From contig NC_016946.1 of assembly GCF_000277125.1 (NCBI RefSeq), positions 5,146,001 through 5,210,000 on the forward strand: DNA of 64,000 nt, read 5' to 3'. The notes beneath the pieces were generated by a model. That model did not search any database. It was not told where the DNA came from and saw only the letters and a list, made by a program, of their open reading frames with translations. Shown here piece after piece: positions 60,315 through 64,000 of this stretch; positions within the stretch are counted from its first letter, which is position 1, and every line of letters starts with the position of its first letter. The position numbers were made by a program, and so were the translations under genes. Origin of the DNA: Mycobacterium intracellulare ATCC 13950. Lineage in GTDB: Bacteria > Actinomycetota > Actinomycetes > Mycobacteriales > Mycobacteriaceae.

Positions 60315-61178
60315 TCAGCCCAGCTTGAAGCTGGCCTGCTGGGCGGCGGACAGGTCGGTGATCTGGCCCCACTTGGCGGCGATGTCCTCGACCGACGGCA
60401 CGCTGTCGAAGGTGATGCCGTCGTTCTGGAACAGCGCGGTGCGCTGCACCTTGCCGCCGCCGACGATGAACACCGAGTCGGTGTCGGTCAGCTCCTCGGT
60501 CATCAGGTAGGCCACCACCGGGGCGACGTACTCCGGGGTGAGCTTCTCGAAGACCTCCGGCGGCAGGATGTCCTGCGTCATCCGGGTGGCGGCGATCGGC
60601 GCGACCGCGTTGGTCTTGATGTTGTACTTGGCGCCCTCCTGGGCCAGCGTGTTGATCAGCCCGACGAGGCCGAGCTTCGCCGCGCCGTAGTTGGCCTGCC
60701 CGAAGTTGCCGAACAGCCCGCTGGTGGAGGTGGCGACGACGACACGGCCGAAGCTCTGCTCACGGAAGTGCGGCCACGCGGCGCGGATGACGTTGTACCC
60801 ACCGTAGAGGTGCACCTTGAGCACGGCGTCCCAGTTTTCGAAGGACATCTTGTGGAACGTGCCGTCGCGCAGAATGCCCGCGTTGCTGACCACGCCGTCG
60901 ACCTTGCCGAATTCGTCGAGCGCGGTCTTGACCATGTTCTCGGCGCCCTCGGGCTCGGCGACGCTGTCGTAGTTGGCGACCGCCCGGCCACCGGCGTCCT
61001 TGATCTCCTTGACCACCTCGTCGGCCATGTTGTGGCCGGCGCCGGTGCCGTCGCGGGCGCCACCGAGATCGTTGACCACGACGCTGGCGCCCTCCTTGGC
61101 GAGGGTCAGGGCGTACTCACGGCCCAGTCCCCCACCGGCTCCGGTGACGATGACGACGCGATCCTGCACTCCGGGCAT
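60315..61178 (-). CDS. SDR family dehydrogenase (Rv0148-like)
   Basis: A 287-aa SDR (Rv0148 is 286 aa). NAD(P) motif TGAGGGLG (12-19), the family-specific NDLGGARDGTG insert, NAGILRDGTFHKM near 100 and catalytic YGAAK near 160. It resembles the dehydrogenase part of peroxisomal multifunctional enzyme 2 and probably acts on 3-hydroxyacyl-CoA. It follows the aldehyde dehydrogenase gene on the same strand after 56 bases; that gap holds a CAACTGGTT site. Confidence 0.9.
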   Translation of the reverse strand: MPGVQDRVVIVTGAGGGLGREYALTLAKEGASVVVNDLGGARDGTGAGHNMADEVVKEIKDAGGRAVANYDSVAEPEGAENMVKTALDEFGKVDGVVSNAGILRDGTFHKMSFENWDAVLKVHLYGGYNVIRAAWPHFREQSFGRVVVATSTSGLFGNFGQANYGAAKLGLVGLINTLAQEGAKYNIKTNAVAPIAATRMTQDILPPEVFEKLTPEYVAPVVAYLMTEELTDTDSVFIVGGGKVQRTALFQNDGITFDSVPSVEDIAAKWGQITDLSAAQQASFKLG

Positions 61179-61234
61179 TAGGTTCCTCTCTGCTGTGAAA
61201 AACTTTGTCTAGCAACTGGTTCGGCGAAGCCGGG

Positions 61235-62668
61235 TCAGAACATCCGGCGGGCCATCTTGAAGGCCCGCTCGGTGTATGGAGGGTAGATGAAGCTCGACAG
61301 GTCGGGGCGGGTGGGCTTGGTCAGGACCGCCTTGCGGTGGCTGAACTCGTCGAAGCCCCACTTGCCGTGGTAGGCGCCCATGCCCGACGCGCCGACGCCA
61401 CCGAAGGGTAGCTTGGCCGTCGACACCTGGAAGGCGACGTGGTTGACCAGCATGCCGCCCGCCGGCACCTCCTTGATCACCCGCTCGCGGGTCTCGCGCC
61501 GCTTGGTGAACAGGTACGCCGACAGCGGCTTGGGCCGCGAGTTCACGAAACGTATTGCCTCGTCCAGGTTTTGGACGGTGATCACCGGCAGGACCGGGCC
61601 GAAGATCTCGTTCCGCATCAGCGGGCCGTCCGGGTCGGGATCCACCACCACCGCGGGCTGGATGCGCAGCGTCGACGCGTCGCACGCCCCGCCGACGGTG
61701 ACCGTGCCGTCCTTGCCGGAGAGGTAGCCGCTGATCCGGTCGAACTGCCGCTGGTTGACCACCCGCATGCCGTCCGGTTTGTCGGAGGTGAACTTGGTGA
61801 TGGCGGCGCCGATCTTGTCGACCAGTTCGTCGCGAATCGTGGCGTCGGCCAACACGTAATCCGGTGCGACGCAAGTCTGTCCGGCGTTGAGCAGCTTCAT
61901 CCAGGCGATCCGCTTGGCCGCCACCTCCACGTCGGCGTCCGCCGCGACGATCACCGGGCTCTTGCCGCCGAGCTCGAGCGTGCAGGGGGTCAGGTGCGGC
62001 GCCGCGCCCTCGTAGACCTTGCGGCCGATCTCGGTGCCGCCGGTGAACATCACCCGGTCCAGGCCCTGGGCGATGAGCTCCTGGCTGGTCGCGCCGTCGC
62101 CCTCGATGACCGCGATGGCATCGTTGTCGAGGTACTTGGGCACCAGCTCGGCCATCACGCGCGAGGACGCGGCCGCGATTTCCGACGGCTTGAGGATCAC
62201 GGTGTTGCCGGCGGCGATCGCCCCGACGGCCGGGCCCAGCGTGAGGTAGAAGGGGTAGTTCCAGGCTCCGATGATCAGCACGGTGCCGTAGGGCTCGTAT
62301 TCCACCCAGCCGCGGCCGGGCAGCTGCGGCAGCTCCAGCAGTTGATACTTGCGCCGCGTCCACTTGCGCACGCGCTTGGCCGCGTACTTGGCCTCACCGG
62401 CGGTGGTGGCGATGTCGGCGATGTAAGCCTCGAAGGGGCTGCGGTCCAGGTCTTCGGCGAGCGCGGCGGCCAGCGCGGCCTCGTTCTCCTCCATCAGCTT
62501 CACCAGCTGCAGCAACTGCCGCTTGCGCCAGTCGACGTCGCGGGTGCGTCCGGTGGCGAAGGTCTGACGAAGCCGGGCAACCGTGGCGGCGACGTCGGCC
62601 GAGCCGGTCCCGTTCGTGGAGTCCTTGGAGAGCGATGCCTGCGATGCAACCGATTCGGTGGTCATCAT
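61235..62668 (-). CDS. aldehyde dehydrogenase (Rv0147-like)
   Basis: A 477-aa class 3-type aldehyde dehydrogenase. GAWNYPFYLTLGPAVGAIAAG near residue 125 binds NAD, MFTGGTEIGRKVYEGA near 195 and LELGGKSP carry the catalytic Glu, and AGQTCVAPDYVL holds the catalytic Cys. It oxidises fatty or aromatic aldehydes to acids. The start is one of two adjacent ATGs (62668, 62665) after GGAAGGA; an earlier ATG at 62710 lacks such a site. Confidence 0.93.
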   Translation of the reverse strand: MMTTESVASQASLSKDSTNGTGSADVAATVARLRQTFATGRTRDVDWRKRQLLQLVKLMEENEAALAAALAEDLDRSPFEAYIADIATTAGEAKYAAKRVRKWTRRKYQLLELPQLPGRGWVEYEPYGTVLIIGAWNYPFYLTLGPAVGAIAAGNTVILKPSEIAAASSRVMAELVPKYLDNDAIAVIEGDGATSQELIAQGLDRVMFTGGTEIGRKVYEGAAPHLTPCTLELGGKSPVIVAADADVEVAAKRIAWMKLLNAGQTCVAPDYVLADATIRDELVDKIGAAITKFTSDKPDGMRVVNQRQFDRISGYLSGKDGTVTVGGACDASTLRIQPAVVVDPDPDGPLMRNEIFGPVLPVITVQNLDEAIRFVNSRPKPLSAYLFTKRRETRERVIKEVPAGGMLVNHVAFQVSTAKLPFGGVGASGMGAYHGKWGFDEFSHRKAVLTKPTRPDLSSFIYPPYTERAFKMARRMF

Positions 62669-62773
62669 TGTCCTTCCCGAGCAGAGTCCCGCCGCGGGGC
62701 GGCCGCTCATCGGTGATAACCGCGATACTAACCATCCGGTTGGGAGAGCAGTAGAAAGGATCGGGCCGCGCGG

Positions 62774-64000
62774 TTACTTGACGCAGGGGACGCTCGAGGC
62801 CGTCATCTGGCTGAGGTCGGTCGGCGCCGGGGCGCGGTCGCCGCTGCCGGTGGCGGCGACCGCACTCACCTGCCCGGACGACGGCGCGTCGCCGGCCGCG
62901 CCGGGTTGGGCTTCGGAATGGGAGAGGTAGTCCGCCGCGGGAAACCGCGTTCCCACGGTCAGCCGGACGGTTCCGGAGGCCACCGAGGGATCCGCGGTCG
63001 CCGGCACGTGCAGTTGCCCGGACAGGACCTGCGCGCCCGCGTCGGCCCCGGGACCGTATTCGATCGTGCTGTCGTCGGCCGCGGCGGCGGCGGTCGTGAC
63101 GCTGCCCCGGGTGAAGCCCCGGCCGGTGAGGGCCTCCTCGAGCGCGGCCGCGAGTCCGTCGCGCGAGCTGGCGTTGACGACGTCGAGGATGACGGGTTCG
63201 GTCAGCGCGGGCGGTGACTGGGCCGCCGGCGACGCGGCGTCGAGCGCGGCCGGCGCGTCGGACATGAAGCGCTCGTTGACGATGCGCCGGATCGCAGCGA
63301 GATCGACGAGGTTGATGTCGGAGCCGTTCGCGTCCTTGCCGAAGCCGGAGATCGGCAGGGTGTACAGCGACAGCGGCCGCCCGGTCAGCCGAGAGGCCCG
63401 CGCGGCGAACTGCCCGAGGTCGAGCCCGGCGTCGACGGCGACGTTGTCCCGGGCGACCTCGAGCATTTTGCGCAGCCCGCTCACGCTGGACAGCGCGCCG
63501 CCGCTGCGGGCCGCCTCGACCAACGACACCAGGAACGCCTGCTGGCGCCGCGTCCGATCGAAATCGGTGAACGAGCCGTCGTTTTCGTCGCGCCGCTGCC
63601 GCACGAAGGCCATCGCCTCCGCCGCATCGATGCGCTGTACACCCTGATGGAAGTCCGCGCCCGAGTAGCTGTCACGCGTATCGCCGTTGAGGCACACCGT
63701 GATTGGCTCCACCGCCTTGGCGATCTGGTAGAAGGCGCCCAACGTGACCTCGACGAAGTGGTCGACCGAGATACCCAAAAAGTCGCTGACGGCGCTGATT
63801 TCGGCCTTGCGGCCGGCCTCGCGGGCGGTTTGCTCGCGGGCCGCCAGATCGGTCGACCCCGCGCCGCCCGAGTCCCCGGCGGCCTGCGTGTTCAACGATT
63901 GCTGATAGGCCAGGCCGTACGCCTGCTTGATCTTGCCCGTGCACACCGAGCCGGGGCAGCCCGGCAGCTCGGCGTAGTCGTCGCGGGGAATCGACACCGC
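62774..64000 (-). CDS. LytR-CpsA-Psr family protein, C-terminal part
   Basis: The frame is open to the right edge, so the N-terminus and membrane anchor lie beyond. Visible first is SIPRDDY, the core LCP motif, then GVQRIDAAEAMAFVRQRRDEN and the RTRRQQ Arg motif, completing the LCP domain, which transfers arabinogalactan to peptidoglycan in mycobacteria. A LytR_C domain follows (VVNASSRDGLAAALEEALTG near residue 290) and a Ser/Ala-rich tail ending in Cys. Relatives include CpsA. The SIPRDDY start seen at the edge is internal to the domain. Confidence 0.88.
   Translation of the reverse strand, partial: AVSIPRDDYAELPGCPGSVCTGKIKQAYGLAYQQSLNTQAAGDSGGAGSTDLAAREQTAREAGRKAEISAVSDFLGISVDHFVEVTLGAFYQIAKAVEPITVCLNGDTRDSYSGADFHQGVQRIDAAEAMAFVRQRRDENDGSFTDFDRTRRQQAFLVSLVEAARSGGALSSVSGLRKMLEVARDNVAVDAGLDLGQFAARASRLTGRPLSLYTLPISGFGKDANGSDINLVDLAAIRRIVNERFMSDAPAALDAASPAAQSPPALTEPVILDVVNASSRDGLAAALEEALTGRGFTRGSVTTAAAAADDSTIEYGPGADAGAQVLSGQLHVPATADPSVASGTVRLTVGTRFPAADYLSHSEAQPGAAGDAPSSGQVSAVAATGSGDRAPAPTDLSQMTASSVPCVK

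Overview
The window is high-GC chromosomal DNA from a slow-growing Mycobacterium, most like the M. avium complex. The call rests on gene order. From left to right, inverted relative to the M. tuberculosis map, it carries the homologues of Rv0187, mymT, bglS, Rv0185, Rv0184, Rv0183, sigG, pirin (Rv0181c), Rv0180c, lprO, the complete mce1 locus (Rv0178 to Rv0166), mce1R, Rv0164, Rv0163, adhE1, Rv0161, Rv0158, Rv0157A, pntB/pntAb/pntAa, fadE2, ptbB, Rv0148 and Rv0147. The species is inference; orthology is judged from recognisable protein sequence plus order. No rRNA, tRNA, transposase, phage gene or CRISPR array was seen.

Layout. 1-5900: end of a nitronate monooxygenase gene, an O-methyltransferase, the 51-aa copper metallothionein MymT with a RicR-like operator, beta-glucosidase, two small conserved proteins preceded by a MIRU-type tandem repeat, and a monoacylglycerol lipase. 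5958-14744: sigG, three genes not found at this place in M. tuberculosis (a hydrolase, a DapB-like reductase and a divergent IclR-like regulator), pirin, a YhgE/Pip-type membrane protein, LprO and a YoaK-type membrane protein. 14783-29385: the mce1 lipid importer, read right to left as fadD5, yrbE1A-yrbE1B, mce1A-F and four Mce-associated proteins, mostly joined by overlapping stops and starts; its repressor gene mce1R is divergent. 30356-32459: a SRPBCC protein, a thioesterase and an alcohol dehydrogenase.

32456-49339 is an accessory block of about 17 kb inserted between the adhE1 and Rv0161 homologues. It has a nine-gene minus-strand operon (unknown protein, NIPSNAP-like protein, cytochrome P450, alcohol dehydrogenase, HpcH-type aldolase, SnoaL-like protein, SDR, Baeyer-Villiger-type monooxygenase, esterase). 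Then come a CoA-transferase, an SDR, a DUF427 protein, an acyl-CoA dehydrogenase, an F420-type oxidoreductase, thioesterases, a SRPBCC protein, an SMP-30 lactonase and a TetR regulator. Taken together these genes look like a pathway that hydroxylates, ketonises, lactonises, opens and then beta-oxidises a cyclic substrate. Three intergenic regions in the block share a near-identical 28-bp element that I cannot match to a known operator. This is the best candidate here for an undescribed system.

49412-64000: Rv0161-type FAD oxidoreductase, an SDR plus DapB-like pair, an alpha/beta hydrolase, TetR, a 41-aa protein, the proton-translocating transhydrogenase operon, a DUF1348 protein, fadE2-ptbB (secreted phosphatase), an SDR, an aldehyde dehydrogenase and the 3' part of a LytR-CpsA-Psr cell-wall ligase gene. 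The PE genes that lie in this interval in M. tuberculosis are absent. No gene-free stretch exceeds 300 bases; the longest are 27530-27789 and 57418-57661.
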